Source of the DNA: an uncultured Phycisphaerales bacterium
GTDB taxonomy: Bacteria; Planctomycetota; Phycisphaerae; Phycisphaerales; UBA1924
Direction of reading: 5' to 3'
Length of the DNA: 41,617 bases
Assembly (NCBI GenBank): GCA_937871915.1
Contig: CALMPG010000067.1
Location: 1-41,617, forward strand
In this document: positions 17,239-26,332 of the stretch, piece after piece
Layout of the letters: each line of letters starts with the position of its first letter
Numbering within the stretch: position 1 is the stretch's first letter
Position numbers and translations under genes: made by a program
The notes under the pieces: model-generated
What the model saw: the letters and a program-made list of their open reading frames with translations, nothing else
Database searches by the model: none
Told to the model about the DNA's origin: nothing

Positions 17239-17287
17239 CGGTCGCCGGTACACCTTTTCTAGTCGATACTGTGTACAGCGGTCGCCG
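17239..17287. promoter_or_regulatory. Possible operator: inverted repeat framed by 9-bp direct repeats
   Basis: The 177-base gap before the 1301-residue gene contains gtacac (17248-17253) and gtgtac (17271-17276), 17 bases apart. They are framed by two exact copies of cggtcgccg (17239-17247 and 17279-17287), 40 bases apart. This may be a regulator site, but no promoter elements are convincing. Confidence 0.3.
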
Positions 17288-17334
17288 ACCGTCCATCCAC
17301 TTCCGTACAACCACTCGGGACCCCACATCCGCCC

Positions 17335-20300
17335 GTGAGCAACTTCCCGAACATTCCCGAAACACCCACCCCGCCCCCGGTCGCGGGCGCGCCCGGCCCG
17401 CCACCGGCCCCGGAGCAGACTGCCCGCCGGATCGCCGACTGGCTGCGCTCCATTCGCACGGGCGCCCGGGCGATGCTGGTGGCCCAGCGCGCCGGGTGGA
17501 TCGTGGCCTTCGCGGTCCTCGGCCTCGTCTTCGGGGGCTTTGCCGACTACTTCCTGCGGGCCCCGATGCAGTTGCGGCTGGCGGGGCTGCTGCTGGCCCT
17601 GGGCGTGCTCGTCTGGTTCAAGCTCCACTACCTCCTGCCCGCCTTTCGCTTCCGTCCCAGGCTCACCGAGATCGCGCTGCGGGTCGAGTCCACCCGGGCC
17701 GGCGGGGACGCGCACATCCGCGGCCTGCTCGCCTCGGGCCTCGAACTCGGCCGCCACCTCGAGAGCCTCCCCGCGCCCGCGCTGGCCGCGCCGGTGGTGG
17801 CGCAGGCCGCCGACCGCCTGACGGCCATCCGGGCTCGCGACGTCTTCTCGCCTCGGCCGACGCTTCGCGGCGTCGGCGCGGGCCTGGCCGCGCTCGCCCT
17901 GCTCCTGGGGCTCATGGCCACCTACCCGACGCAGACGCGCACCGGGCTGGCCCGCATGCTCTGGCCGATCGGCGACGCCGAGTGGCCCAAACGCACGGAG
18001 ATCGCGGGCGCGATGTCCACGGAGATCCACCCCATCGGCGCGGCCCTGGAGTTCCGGGCCCTCCTGCTGCGCTCCGATCGCGACGCCGAGCGCACGAACA
18101 TCGCCGTGCACTACCGCGTGGTCGAGTCCGGCTCGGCGGGCGCCGAGCGGACCGCGCTGCTGACGGTGCAGCCGCGGTGGGTGGAGACGACCCGCGCCGA
18201 CGGCTCGGGCGTCAGGGCCCCGGTGTTCGAGCGGCTCCTTGAGCCCACCGGTCTCTCGGCGGCCCAGTCGGGCTCGTCGGGCCGGACGGCGGCCTCGACG
18301 GCCACCACCGAACTGGAGTACTGGTTCGAGTCCGACGACGACGCGACGCCCCGCAAGCGCATTCTCCTGGTTGAGCCTCCCGCCGTCGTGCACGCGACGG
18401 CCACCATCTCGCTTCCGACGTACGCGGCCGCGCTCCTCGGCGCGGCGGCCCCGGACTTGCCGCAGACCCCGCAGACACTGGACCTCGGCGCGGGGTCGGA
18501 CGAGCGTGCCGCGCCCGCCCCGATTCTGGCCGGCTCGCGGATCATTCTCACCATCGAGCTCAACAAGCCCGTCCCCCTGCCGCGCCCGTTTGATCCGACG
18601 GGCGCGGCGACGCGGGCGTGGCTGGCGTCGACGCTCGGGGCAGACGCGGTCGGGCTGTTCACCGGCGGGCCGTCCGAGGCGGCCGGCGTGGACCCGCACG
18701 CGCGGCTGGCGTCCGACGCGTCCGGGCGGATGTGGACGCTCACGTGGCAGCACTGGGACTCGCTCCGCTTCACCGTCCGGCCCACGGATGAGTACCAGAT
18801 CGCCGCGGGCGAGGACGCGGTTTTCCGCTTCGACGCGCTGAAGGACAACGCCCCGACGGCCACGGTCACCGCGCCGCTGGAGGACAAGTCGGTCCTCCCC
18901 ACGGCGGTCGTGGAGATCGCCGGGGAGGGGCGCGACGACGTTGCGCTGGCGTACGTCGCTCTCGAACGCCAGCTCGCCCGCAGAGTCCCGGGCTCCGAGA
19001 GCCCGGTGCCCGAGGCGACGGCGGAGCGCGTCGAGATCATCCGCCTGCTCGCGGCCGACGCCCCGGCCCCCGCGGGCCTGCCCGACCAGTCCGCCACGCC
19101 CTCGGTCAAGCGTCTGGTCTCCACCACCACCCTCGACCTGTCTTCGATCCCCGATCTGCAAGCCGGCGATGAACTCTGGATCACGGCCCTCGCCGCCGAC
19201 GCCTTCGATCTCGACGGGCGCAAGCACGAGCCCGTCCGGTCGAGCATCCGCAAGCTCCGCATCCTCTCCCGCGAGCAGCTCGTCGAGCAGATCTGGTCGG
19301 AGCTCTCCACCCTCCGGCGCAACGCCATCAAGATCGATCAGGACCAGGCCGAGATCGCCAAGGGCCGCCCGCCCGCCGGGCCCGCCTCCACCGACGCCTC
19401 CGCGCGGGCCGAGCGGGCCCAGGCCGGGCTGACCGAGCGCCTGGCCCGGCAGAACCAGGCCGTGGCCCGCCTGCGGCAGCGGGCCAGGGAGAACGGCCTG
19501 ACCGATCGGAACGTCGCCGACGTGCTCAAGAACGCCTCCGAGACCCTCGCCCGCGCGGGCGCGGACTCCGCTTGGGCATCGAAATCGCTCGGCGAGGCCT
19601 CGCGCGAGCAGGCCCAGGAAGCCGCCCGCCCCGACGCGGGCGAGAAGGAACTTGCGGATTCCGCCGAGGCCCAGCAGTCCGTCCGGGATGAGCTCACCGG
19701 CCTCATCGACATGCTCGATCAGGGGGAGGACGCCTTCGCCTCCAAGCGCTCCGTCGAGCGGATGCTCGAGCAGCAGAAGGCCCTGAGGGATCGCACCGAA
19801 TCGCAGGGCCGCCAGACCGCGGGCAAGGCCCCCGAGGACCTCTCCTCGGAGGAGCAGGGCGTGCTGGAGAAGATCGCCCAGGACCAGAAGGCCCTCGCCG
19901 ATGCGCTGCGCGACGCCGTGAAGAAGATGCAGGAGCGGCAGTCGAAGGTGCGCGACAAGGACCCGGCGGCGGCGGAGGCGATGGCGCAGGCCGCGGCCCA
20001 GGCCCTGCGCGACCAGACCGCCGAGCGGATGGACCAGGCCTCGCAGCAGGCCCAGCAGAACCAGACCTCCGGGGCCCAGCAGCAGCAGCAGCAGGCGATC
20101 CGGTCGCTCGAGCAGATGCTCGACAGGATGCAGAAGGCGCAGAACAACCGCGACGAGGTGCTCAAGCGGGCCCTCGCCTCGCTCATCGACTCGATCAAGG
20201 GCCTCATCGACGTGCAGACCGTCTCCATCGGGGCCCTCAAGGACGCCGCCAAGCGGGGCCCCACGGAGATCGCGGCCCTGGAACGCCCGATGGTCCTGCA

Positions 20301-21240
20301 CCACCAGAACACCCTCGGCGTTCTCGAGCAGGCCGCGGCCGTCCGCGAGGCCGCCAAGGTCGCCGACCTGCTCGAAGAGGCGGCCACCGCCATCGCCGCC
20401 AGCATCCCCACCCTCCGCGATGCCGACTCCGCCGCGGCCCTGGGCCACGAGCTCGGGGCGCTGGACAAACTCAACGCGGCCCTCGAACTGGCGCAGAAGT
20501 TGGACCAGAACGCCGAGAAACGCCAGAACGAGCGCAAGCGGGCCGAGCTCCGGCAGAAGTACGAGGAGGCGGCCAGGGCCGAGGCGGGGATCCGCGACAG
20601 CGCCCAGGGCCTCGTGGGGGTCGAGGACAACCGCCGCAACAAGTCCATCGCCCGGCGCCTCTCCGAGGAGCAGAACACGCTCAGGGCCACCGTCGATCAG
20701 ATCCGCAAGGACACCGACGGCCTGGCCGACGCCAGGGTCTTCACCTTTGCCCACGACCGCCTCGACGCGCTCATGACCGGCGCGGCCGCCACGCTCGCCG
20801 AGGGCACATCCGACGCGCCCGTCGTCCGGGCCCAGACCTCCGCCGCGCGTCTGCTCATGTCCCTTGCCGAGGCGCTCGACGACCGCAAGCAGGACGAGGA
20901 GGCCTTCCGCGAGGGCCAGCAGTCCGGCGGCGGCGGAGAGGGCGGCGGGGCCGAGCAGCCCGTGGTCCCCGACGCGGCCGAGCTCGTCCTCCTGCGTCTC
21001 ATGCAGCTCGAGGCCCTCGACCTGGCCCGCTCCGCCGCGGACGCCCCGAAGCGCGACGAGGCCATGGTCTCCGACGCGGCCGTGCTGCAGGACCAGATCT
21101 CCACGCAGGCCGCGGGACTGCTCAAGCGGCTCATGGAGCGTCGGGCGGGGCCGGGCCCGGCGAAGGCCACGCCCAAGCCGGAAGGAATGCCCGAGGGGGA
21201 CAAGCCCGCCAAGCCCGAGGGCGAAGGAGCCCCGCAGTGA
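17335..21240 (+). CDS. Large membrane protein with long coiled-coil region (DUF4175-like)
   Basis: This 1301-residue protein begins at a GTG. After a Pro-rich N-terminus there are two adjacent hydrophobic helices (about 50-100) and a third near 180-200 (AGLAALALLLGLMATY). A beta-rich extracytoplasmic part covers about 200-640. From about 640 to 1260 the sequence is Ala/Gln/Glu-rich heptad-like coiled coil, with runs such as QQAQQNQ and QQQQQQA. The order of membrane helices then coiled coil is reminiscent of DUF4175-type proteins, but I am unsure of the family. The stop overlaps the next start (GTGA at 21237-21240). It is probably a structural or scaffold partner of the membrane VWA proteins. 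Confidence 0.75.
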   Translation: MSNFPNIPETPTPPPVAGAPGPPPAPEQTARRIADWLRSIRTGARAMLVAQRAGWIVAFAVLGLVFGGFADYFLRAPMQLRLAGLLLALGVLVWFKLHYLLPAFRFRPRLTEIALRVESTRAGGDAHIRGLLASGLELGRHLESLPAPALAAPVVAQAADRLTAIRARDVFSPRPTLRGVGAGLAALALLLGLMATYPTQTRTGLARMLWPIGDAEWPKRTEIAGAMSTEIHPIGAALEFRALLLRSDRDAERTNIAVHYRVVESGSAGAERTALLTVQPRWVETTRADGSGVRAPVFERLLEPTGLSAAQSGSSGRTAASTATTELEYWFESDDDATPRKRILLVEPPAVVHATATISLPTYAAALLGAAAPDLPQTPQTLDLGAGSDERAAPAPILAGSRIILTIELNKPVPLPRPFDPTGAATRAWLASTLGADAVGLFTGGPSEAAGVDPHARLASDASGRMWTLTWQHWDSLRFTVRPTDEYQIAAGEDAVFRFDALKDNAPTATVTAPLEDKSVLPTAVVEIAGEGRDDVALAYVALERQLARRVPGSESPVPEATAERVEIIRLLAADAPAPAGLPDQSATPSVKRLVSTTTLDLSSIPDLQAGDELWITALAADAFDLDGRKHEPVRSSIRKLRILSREQLVEQIWSELSTLRRNAIKIDQDQAEIAKGRPPAGPASTDASARAERAQAGLTERLARQNQAVARLRQRARENGLTDRNVADVLKNASETLARAGADSAWASKSLGEASREQAQEAARPDAGEKELADSAEAQQSVRDELTGLIDMLDQGEDAFASKRSVERMLEQQKALRDRTESQGRQTAGKAPEDLSSEEQGVLEKIAQDQKALADALRDAVKKMQERQSKVRDKDPAAAEAMAQAAAQALRDQTAERMDQASQQAQQNQTSGAQQQQQQAIRSLEQMLDRMQKAQNNRDEVLKRALASLIDSIKGLIDVQTVSIGALKDAAKRGPTEIAALERPMVLHHQNTLGVLEQAAAVREAAKVADLLEEAATAIAASIPTLRDADSAAALGHELGALDKLNAALELAQKLDQNAEKRQNERKRAELRQKYEEAARAEAGIRDSAQGLVGVEDNRRNKSIARRLSEEQNTLRATVDQIRKDTDGLADARVFTFAHDRLDALMTGAAATLAEGTSDAPVVRAQTSAARLLMSLAEALDDRKQDEEAFREGQQSGGGGEGGGAEQPVVPDAAELVLLRLMQLEALDLARSAADAPKRDEAMVSDAAVLQDQISTQAAGLLKRLMERRAGPGPAKATPKPEGMPEGDKPAKPEGEGAPQ

Positions 21241-22322
21241 ATCCCGCCCGCCGCATCGCACTCCCGCTCGTCATCTCGCTCGGCGCGGCCGCGCCGGCGT
21301 TGGGCCAGACCACGATGGCTTGGTTCGTGGGCGCGGCCACGCACCTCCTGGATCGACGGGACGACCGATCGTCGGGGGCACGGTTCGCCCCGCGATCACA
21401 CTCCTGGCCGGTTGGTGTGGGGTTCGACGGACGAGGGCTGCCGCATCTGCCCATGACCATCGTTGACCCGAGGAGCTTTTCCGGCTTCCACGAACGCAAC
21501 GGGATCATCACGTTCGAGACTCCCTCGGCCCGGTCGAGTCCCCTCGACGGTTCGCACCGCTTCGGCATCCGCATCTACGAGGGCGACTCGCGCGGCGTGA
21601 CCGACACCGAACGAGACGGAGTGTTCGGATACTCGGTGCTCCTCACCGACGACCCGCCGGCGCCAGCTCCCAAGCCCCCCGACAAGCCCCCCACCCCCCA
21701 CCCCCCCCCCGCCGCCCAGCCCACGCTCGACGAGCTCCTCGGCATCACGCCGGCCCCATCCCCCGAGAAACCCACGACCGGCAAGCCAGCCGATGGCCCG
21801 CCCTCGCCCGCCGACCCGAGCAAGGCCGACCTCAACCGCCGCCTCACCGGGCAGGAACTCTCCGACGCGTTCAAGCAGGCCGTCGCCCTCATGGGGGACG
21901 CCTCCACGCGGCTGACGGATCAGAAGGACCCCGGGCTCGACACGCAGCGCATCCAGGAAGACGCGGTCAAGCGTCTGGACCAGCTCATCTCCAGCCTGCA
22001 GAAGCAGCAGTCCCAGCAGCAGCAACAGCCCCAGCAAGGCCAGAGCGACCCCAAGCAGGGCCCGCCCCAGCAGGGCAAGCAGGGCAAGGCCCAGCAGAGC
22101 CCCGAGCAGAAGGGGGGCGACGGCGAGCGGAAGGACCTTGGGCCGTCGCTCCAGGAGGGGGCGCTGAACCCGCAGCTCGAGTCGGCCCGGGCCGCGTGGG
22201 GCTCGCTGCCGGCGCGGATTCGCGACATGCTCATGCAGGGGACGGAGGATCGGTTCAGCGCGCGGTACAAGGCGCTGACGCAGGAGTACTACAAGCGGCT
22301 GGCCGAGGAGAACTCCAAGTGA
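21237..22322 (+). CDS. Secreted Pro/Gln-rich hypothetical protein
   Basis: The 361-residue protein starts at the GTG overlapping the previous stop. The signal peptide is MNPARRIALPLVISLGAAAP, with likely cleavage after ALGQ. Residues 25-140 form a unique segment I cannot assign. A Pro-rich linker follows, encoded partly by a 10-base C run at 21701-21710. Then comes a helical region (DLNRRLTGQELSDAFKQAVA) and a Gln-rich stretch of about 40 residues. The C-terminal end (WGSLPARIRDMLMQGTEDRF) resembles the end of other planctomycete proteins in this neighbourhood. It probably binds the coiled coil of the preceding protein. That is inference from gene coupling and shared Gln-richness. Confidence 0.7.
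   Translation: MNPARRIALPLVISLGAAAPALGQTTMAWFVGAATHLLDRRDDRSSGARFAPRSHSWPVGVGFDGRGLPHLPMTIVDPRSFSGFHERNGIITFETPSARSSPLDGSHRFGIRIYEGDSRGVTDTERDGVFGYSVLLTDDPPAPAPKPPDKPPTPHPPPAAQPTLDELLGITPAPSPEKPTTGKPADGPPSPADPSKADLNRRLTGQELSDAFKQAVALMGDASTRLTDQKDPGLDTQRIQEDAVKRLDQLISSLQKQQSQQQQQPQQGQSDPKQGPPQQGKQGKAQQSPEQKGGDGERKDLGPSLQEGALNPQLESARAAWGSLPARIRDMLMQGTEDRFSARYKALTQEYYKRLAEENSK
21701..21710 (+). repeat. Ten-base C run inside a coding sequence
   Basis: The run lies in the Pro-rich linker of the secreted protein at 21237-22322. A one-base slip would cut off everything downstream of the linker. Confidence 0.9.
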
Positions 22323-22346
22323 GCGATCGCGCACCAACGCGAGGGG

Positions 22347-22372
22347 TGGCACTGGCAGCTTGTCCGCCAGTG
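22347..22372 (+). repeat. Dispersed palindromic repeat, intergenic copy
   Basis: The sequence has arms ggcactggc and gccagtg around a short centre ending cttgtcc. It is nearly identical, in reverse orientation, to the two copies inside murE at 28861-28887 and 28895-28917. It ends directly at the ATG of the next gene. Confidence 0.8.
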
Positions 22373-23653
22373 ATGTTGCGACCGAGTCGTGCCGAGTCGC
22401 TCGCGCAGGGGCTCCGGCCCTCCAACCTCCCGCACCCCCGCCAAGCCCGGAGGCGCAGCACATTCGCATGGTGTTGCATGCTCGCCGTGCTGGTGGGCAC
22501 ACACCTCTCCCTGGCCCAACCGCCGCTCCTCCCACCCGAGTCCCCCCGCCCCGCCGACAAGCCCGCCGGGGCCAAGCCCACCGACCAGGCCCCGGATGCG
22601 CCGCCCGAGGCCAAGCCCGCCGAGGGCGCGCCCGACACCAAGCCCGCGCCCACCAAACCCGCCGACATCAAGACCGCCGAGAACGCCGCGCTCGCCGGCG
22701 AGATCACCCCCGAGCTCGACCGGTCCGTCGCCCGCGGCCTGGAGTTCCTCGTCTCCGAGCAGGCCGACGACGGCTCCTTCGGATCCGGGCGTTACGGCAA
22801 GAACATCGCCGTCACCGCGCTCTCGTGCATCGCCCTCATGGCCGACGGCAACGTTCCCGGGCGTGGCAAGTACGGGCGCAACGTGCAGAAGGGTCTGGAG
22901 TTTGTCCTCGCCTCGTCCACGGAGACGGGCCTGCTCGCGGCCGATTCCACCAACGGCCCCATGTACGGCCACGGCTTCGCGACCCTCTTCCTCGGCGAGG
23001 TCTACGGCATGACCAGGGGCGGGGGGGAGACCAACCTCTCCACCCGCACCCACGAGGCCCTCGTCAAGGCGTGCACCCTCATCGAGCGCTCCCAGAACGC
23101 CGAGGGCGGGTGGCGCTACAACCCGGTCCCCTACGACGCCGACGTCTCCGTCACCATCTGCCAGATCATGGCCCTGCGCTCGGCCCGCAACGCGGGGATC
23201 GAGGTGCCCAAGGAGACGATCGACAAGGCCGTGGAGTACGTCCGCCAGTGCCAGAACCCCGACGGCGGCTTCCGCTACCAGACCTCGCAGGGCGTCTCGG
23301 CCTGGCCGCGCTCGGCCGCGGGCGTCGCCAGCCTGTACTACGCGGGCATCTACCGGGACGACGCGATCGACCGAGGCGTGAAGTACGTGATGTCCTCGGC
23401 CTATCCGGGCACCGCCAACACCGCCAACGGGGCCCACTATTTCTACGGCCACTACTACTCCGTCCAGACCATGTACCTCGCCGGCGGCGAGAGCTGGGCC
23501 AAGTGGTGGCCGGCCGTTCGGCGGGAGCTCATCGACAAGCAGCAGGGCGACGGCTCCTGGTCCGACCCCAGCGTCGGCCCGGCCTACGGCACCGCGATGG
23601 CCATGATCATCCTGCAGATGCCCAAGCGATTCCTGCCCATCTTCCAGAAATAG
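22373..23653 (+). CDS. Exported protein with prenyltransferase/squalene-oxidase-type repeats
   Basis: The 426-residue protein contains several repeats of the terpenoid-cyclase/alpha-alpha-barrel type: LVSEQADDGSFGSG, RSQNAEGGWRYNP, RQCQNPDGGFRYQ and KQQGDGSWSDPSV. The acidic DxDD motif of true squalene-hopene cyclases is not visible, so catalysis as a cyclase is unlikely. The fold probably binds another protein or a polymer. A signal peptide (basic RRRSTF, then hydrophobic CCMLAVLVGTHLSLA) is followed by a 60-residue Pro/Ala/Lys linker. The start is uncertain: the ATG at 22373 has no ribosome binding site and makes a long N-terminus, while the ATG at 22478 begins inside the hydrophobic part. 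The gene lies in the envelope cluster after the Gln-rich protein. Confidence 0.82.
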   Translation: MLRPSRAESLAQGLRPSNLPHPRQARRRSTFAWCCMLAVLVGTHLSLAQPPLLPPESPRPADKPAGAKPTDQAPDAPPEAKPAEGAPDTKPAPTKPADIKTAENAALAGEITPELDRSVARGLEFLVSEQADDGSFGSGRYGKNIAVTALSCIALMADGNVPGRGKYGRNVQKGLEFVLASSTETGLLAADSTNGPMYGHGFATLFLGEVYGMTRGGGETNLSTRTHEALVKACTLIERSQNAEGGWRYNPVPYDADVSVTICQIMALRSARNAGIEVPKETIDKAVEYVRQCQNPDGGFRYQTSQGVSAWPRSAAGVASLYYAGIYRDDAIDRGVKYVMSSAYPGTANTANGAHYFYGHYYSVQTMYLAGGESWAKWWPAVRRELIDKQQGDGSWSDPSVGPAYGTAMAMIILQMPKRFLPIFQK

Positions 23654-23709
23654 CCCGTCCAAGCCGGTTCGCCGCCGAGACACAGAGTTCGCAGAGAGGA
23701 CCCAGCCAC

Positions 23710-25086
23710 TTGCCTTCGCACCCCACCCGCCTTCTTCTGTGCGTCCTCTTCGCCTCCGGGGTGCATTCGGCGTCCGCCGCCGACCCCAACACCCTCTCCA
23801 AGCCCGCCGCCGCCGCGCCGAGGTTCACGCTGCTCACCGCCTCCGGCGCGGCCATCAGGCCGCCGCTCTGCGTCTCCCTCCTCTCCATCACGCCCGACCT
23901 TCCCGACCACCCCGCGCGGGTGATCTACCTCGACCCGGCGGGCTCCCAGAAGTCCATCCCGCTTCGCGACATCATCGCGCTGGCCCCGGCCACGTGGGTC
24001 CCCACGCCCGAGTCCACCGCGCCGTCGATCGACGCGTTCACCTCCGACCTCCCCGTGCCGCGCCTCGATCTCACCGACTCGCAGCGCTTCGTCGGCACCC
24101 TCCTCGACGCCCCCCGCCCTTCCGGGGCATCCCGCGGGGCCGAGCTCCCGGTGGTGATCCGCCACGAGCGCCTGGGCACGCTCGGCTTTCCGCTCGATCG
24201 GGTGCTGCGATACTCGGCCATGGCCGGTCGCACGCCCGACCTGGGGGGGCGCCCCCTTTCCACCTCCGCCGACACCGTGCTACTTTCCAACACCGACCGC
24301 CTCGAGGGGCTCGTCACCCGACTCGGCCCGGTGGTCGCCATCGAGACCGCCTCCGCCACCGCCGACCCGAAGGCGCCCGCGCCCGGGCCCACGCTCCTCG
24401 ACGCGGCGCAGGTCGTGCTCGTGCACCTGGTCAATCCCTCCACCCGTCTCGATTCGCTGCGCGTCGATCTGGCCGACGGCACCGTCGTGGCCGTCGATGC
24501 CCTCGCCGCCGAGGCCCGCCTGGGCACGCTCTCGATCCATCCCATCGACGCACCGGCGGCGACCCCCCAGCCGCGCCCCGCGGGCGCGGGCACCCCCGCC
24601 TCGTTCACCCTCGACCTGGGGCAACTCACCGCCGTCGTGCCCGACCCCTCGCGCCTCACGCCGCTGTCGTCCCTGCCCATCGGCGCGCAGGCCCCCACGG
24701 GCGATCGCCCCCCGATCGCCCCCGCGCGGGTCCTCTCCGACGCCGCGGCTCCTCTGGGCGCGGCGGACATCCTCCTGCCCGCTCCCATGTCCGTCGAGTG
24801 GGCCATCCCCGCCGGCGCGACCTCGCTCATCGGCTACGCCCAGATGGACGACCGGTCCTTCTCGTGGGGCGACTGCACCGCCGTCGTCTCGATCGTCCCG
24901 CGCTCCGGCCCGGAGCGCCAGCTCGCCCGCGCCCGCCTGAACGCGGACAGCCCCACCCTGACCGTCGCCGCCGACCTGGGCAAGGTCGTTGCGGGCGACC
25001 GCCTGCGGATCCGCACCGAGCCGGGTGAGCGCGGCCCCATCCAGGACCGCGTGGTGCTCCGCCGCATGGTCCTGCTGGGCAAGTAG
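23710..25086 (+). CDS. Exported protein of unknown function, last gene of the envelope cluster
   Basis: The 458-residue reading frame appears to start at the TTG at 23710, nine bases after GAGAGGA. It opens with a signal peptide (LPSHPTRLLLCVLFASGVHS, cleavage near ASA). The rest is beta-rich. The last 130 residues (VEWAIPAGATSLIGYAQMDD, then GDRLRIRT) have the look of a jelly-roll carbohydrate-binding module of the NPCBM type, but the match is loose. No catalytic motif is seen. An open frame extends upstream into the previous gene, but that part is a shadow. The stop lies 7 bases from the convergent mraY stop. Confidence 0.65.
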   Translation: MPSHPTRLLLCVLFASGVHSASAADPNTLSKPAAAAPRFTLLTASGAAIRPPLCVSLLSITPDLPDHPARVIYLDPAGSQKSIPLRDIIALAPATWVPTPESTAPSIDAFTSDLPVPRLDLTDSQRFVGTLLDAPRPSGASRGAELPVVIRHERLGTLGFPLDRVLRYSAMAGRTPDLGGRPLSTSADTVLLSNTDRLEGLVTRLGPVVAIETASATADPKAPAPGPTLLDAAQVVLVHLVNPSTRLDSLRVDLADGTVVAVDALAAEARLGTLSIHPIDAPAATPQPRPAGAGTPASFTLDLGQLTAVVPDPSRLTPLSSLPIGAQAPTGDRPPIAPARVLSDAAAPLGAADILLPAPMSVEWAIPAGATSLIGYAQMDDRSFSWGDCTAVVSIVPRSGPERQLARARLNADSPTLTVAADLGKVVAGDRLRIRTEPGERGPIQDRVVLRRMVLLGK

Positions 25087-25093
25087 GCCGTCG

Positions 25094-26284
25094 CTACCGC
25101 ACTTTTACCAGGGCGAGGGCCGCGATCACCAGGATGGCCGTGATGATCCAGAACCGGGTCACCACCGTCTGCTCGGTCCAGCCGACGATGTGGAAGTGGT
25201 GGTGGATGGGGGCCACGCGGAAGAGCCGCTGGCCGGCGCCGGTGCGCCGGCGCGTGTACTTGAAGTATCCCACCTGCATCACCACGCTGGAGATCTCCAT
25301 CAGGAACACGCCGCTCATGATGAGCAGGAGGGCTTCCTGGCGGATCACGATGGCCAGATACCCGAGGACGCCGCCGAGGGCGAGCGAGCCGGTGTCGCCC
25401 ATGAAGACCTGCGCCGGGGAGCAGTTCCACCACAGGAACCCCAGGCAGGCCCCGGCCGTGGCCGCGATGAGCACGAGCAGCTCGCTCGAGTCGGCGATGT
25501 AGGGCACGAGCAGATACTGGGCCGCGGTCTGCCACCCGGCGACGTACACGAGGACCGCCATCCCCAGCGAGACGATCGCCGTGGTCCCCGCGGCGAGGCC
25601 GTCCATGCCGTCGGTGATGTTCAGGGCGTTGGACATTCCGGCGATCATGAGCACGCCGATGAACACGAAGAGCATCTTGGGCAGCTCGATCACGCCCGGA
25701 TTGAGCTTGAGCCCCCCGCCCTCGTACGTCGCCTGGAAGGGCAGACTCAGCACGTGGGCCACGTCCTTGGCCGTTCCGGCCGTGTCCCCCTTGTTGTACA
25801 CGAACCACGCGACCAGGAAGCCCAGGCCGAGCTGGAAGATCAGCTTCTCCCAGCTGTGCAGGCCCTGGCGCGAGCCGCCCGGGCGCGACGCGGCCGTGAG
25901 TTTGAGCCAGTCGTCCACGCTCCCCAGCCCGGCCAGGAACGTGAGCACCAGCAGGCCCGCCACCAGATACGCGTTGGACACATCGCCGAGCAGCCCGGTG
26001 GCCCCGACGATCGCGGCGCAGATCAGGAGGCCCCCCATCGTCGGCACGTTCGCCTTCGACTGGGCCGCGCTGGCCAGCAGGGCGGTGTCGGCCAGCCCGG
26101 CGTCGCCGATCTTCTTGCGGCGCAGCCACCCGATCACCGGCCGGCCGAGCAGGACCACGACGAAGAACGCGATCGCCGCCGCGGCCAGAGCGCGGAACGT
26201 CAACTGATCCAGGATCTTGAACATCCACCGGACGCCGAGGTCGTCCAGCCACTTCTCGAGATTGACCCACAAGAGATACAGCAT
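25094..26284 (-). CDS. mraY: Phospho-N-acetylmuramoyl-pentapeptide-transferase MraY
   Basis: MraY transfers phospho-MurNAc-pentapeptide from UDP to undecaprenyl phosphate, making lipid I at the cytoplasmic membrane. The 396-residue protein has about ten hydrophobic helices and the family motifs: PTMGG (81-85), DDWLK (124-128), NITDGMDGLA (222-231), FMGDTGS (294-300), and the C-terminal IHHHFH. These include the aspartates needed for magnesium and catalysis. Length is slightly above the usual 320-370, with an N-terminal extension (LWVNLEKWLDDLGVRWMFK). It follows murF by 48 bases, and a palindromic repeat fills that gap. No good ribosome binding site is seen. Confidence 0.96.
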   Translation of the reverse strand: MLYLLWVNLEKWLDDLGVRWMFKILDQLTFRALAAAAIAFFVVVLLGRPVIGWLRRKKIGDAGLADTALLASAAQSKANVPTMGGLLICAAIVGATGLLGDVSNAYLVAGLLVLTFLAGLGSVDDWLKLTAASRPGGSRQGLHSWEKLIFQLGLGFLVAWFVYNKGDTAGTAKDVAHVLSLPFQATYEGGGLKLNPGVIELPKMLFVFIGVLMIAGMSNALNITDGMDGLAAGTTAIVSLGMAVLVYVAGWQTAAQYLLVPYIADSSELLVLIAATAGACLGFLWWNCSPAQVFMGDTGSLALGGVLGYLAIVIRQEALLLIMSGVFLMEISSVVMQVGYFKYTRRRTGAGQRLFRVAPIHHHFHIVGWTEQTVVTRFWIITAILVIAALALVKVR

Positions 26285-26292
26285 CTGGCTCT

Positions 26293-26319
26293 GGGTACCC
26301 CGGCGCTCCGCGCCGGGCT
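26293..26319. repeat. Dispersed palindrome in the mraY leader
   Basis: A perfect 8-bp stem (26299-26306 with 26310-26317) has the loop tcc. The flanking gggtaccccg matches the core of the 5768-5939 array and of the two murE copies with only a few changes. It lies 16-34 bases before the mraY start and could affect its translation. Confidence 0.75.
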
Positions 26320-26332
26320 TCCGCTTCCTCCT

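Noticed and set aside
13126..21261. A 2711-codon open frame on the minus strand opposite the envelope genes
   Set aside because: It is antisense to four well-supported genes and has low-complexity Arg/Gly/Ala composition. Long stop-free shadows are expected in DNA this rich in G+C.
22373..23653. Active squalene-hopene cyclase
   Set aside because: The repeats match the fold, but no DxDD acid motif is seen, and a signal peptide places it outside the cytoplasm.
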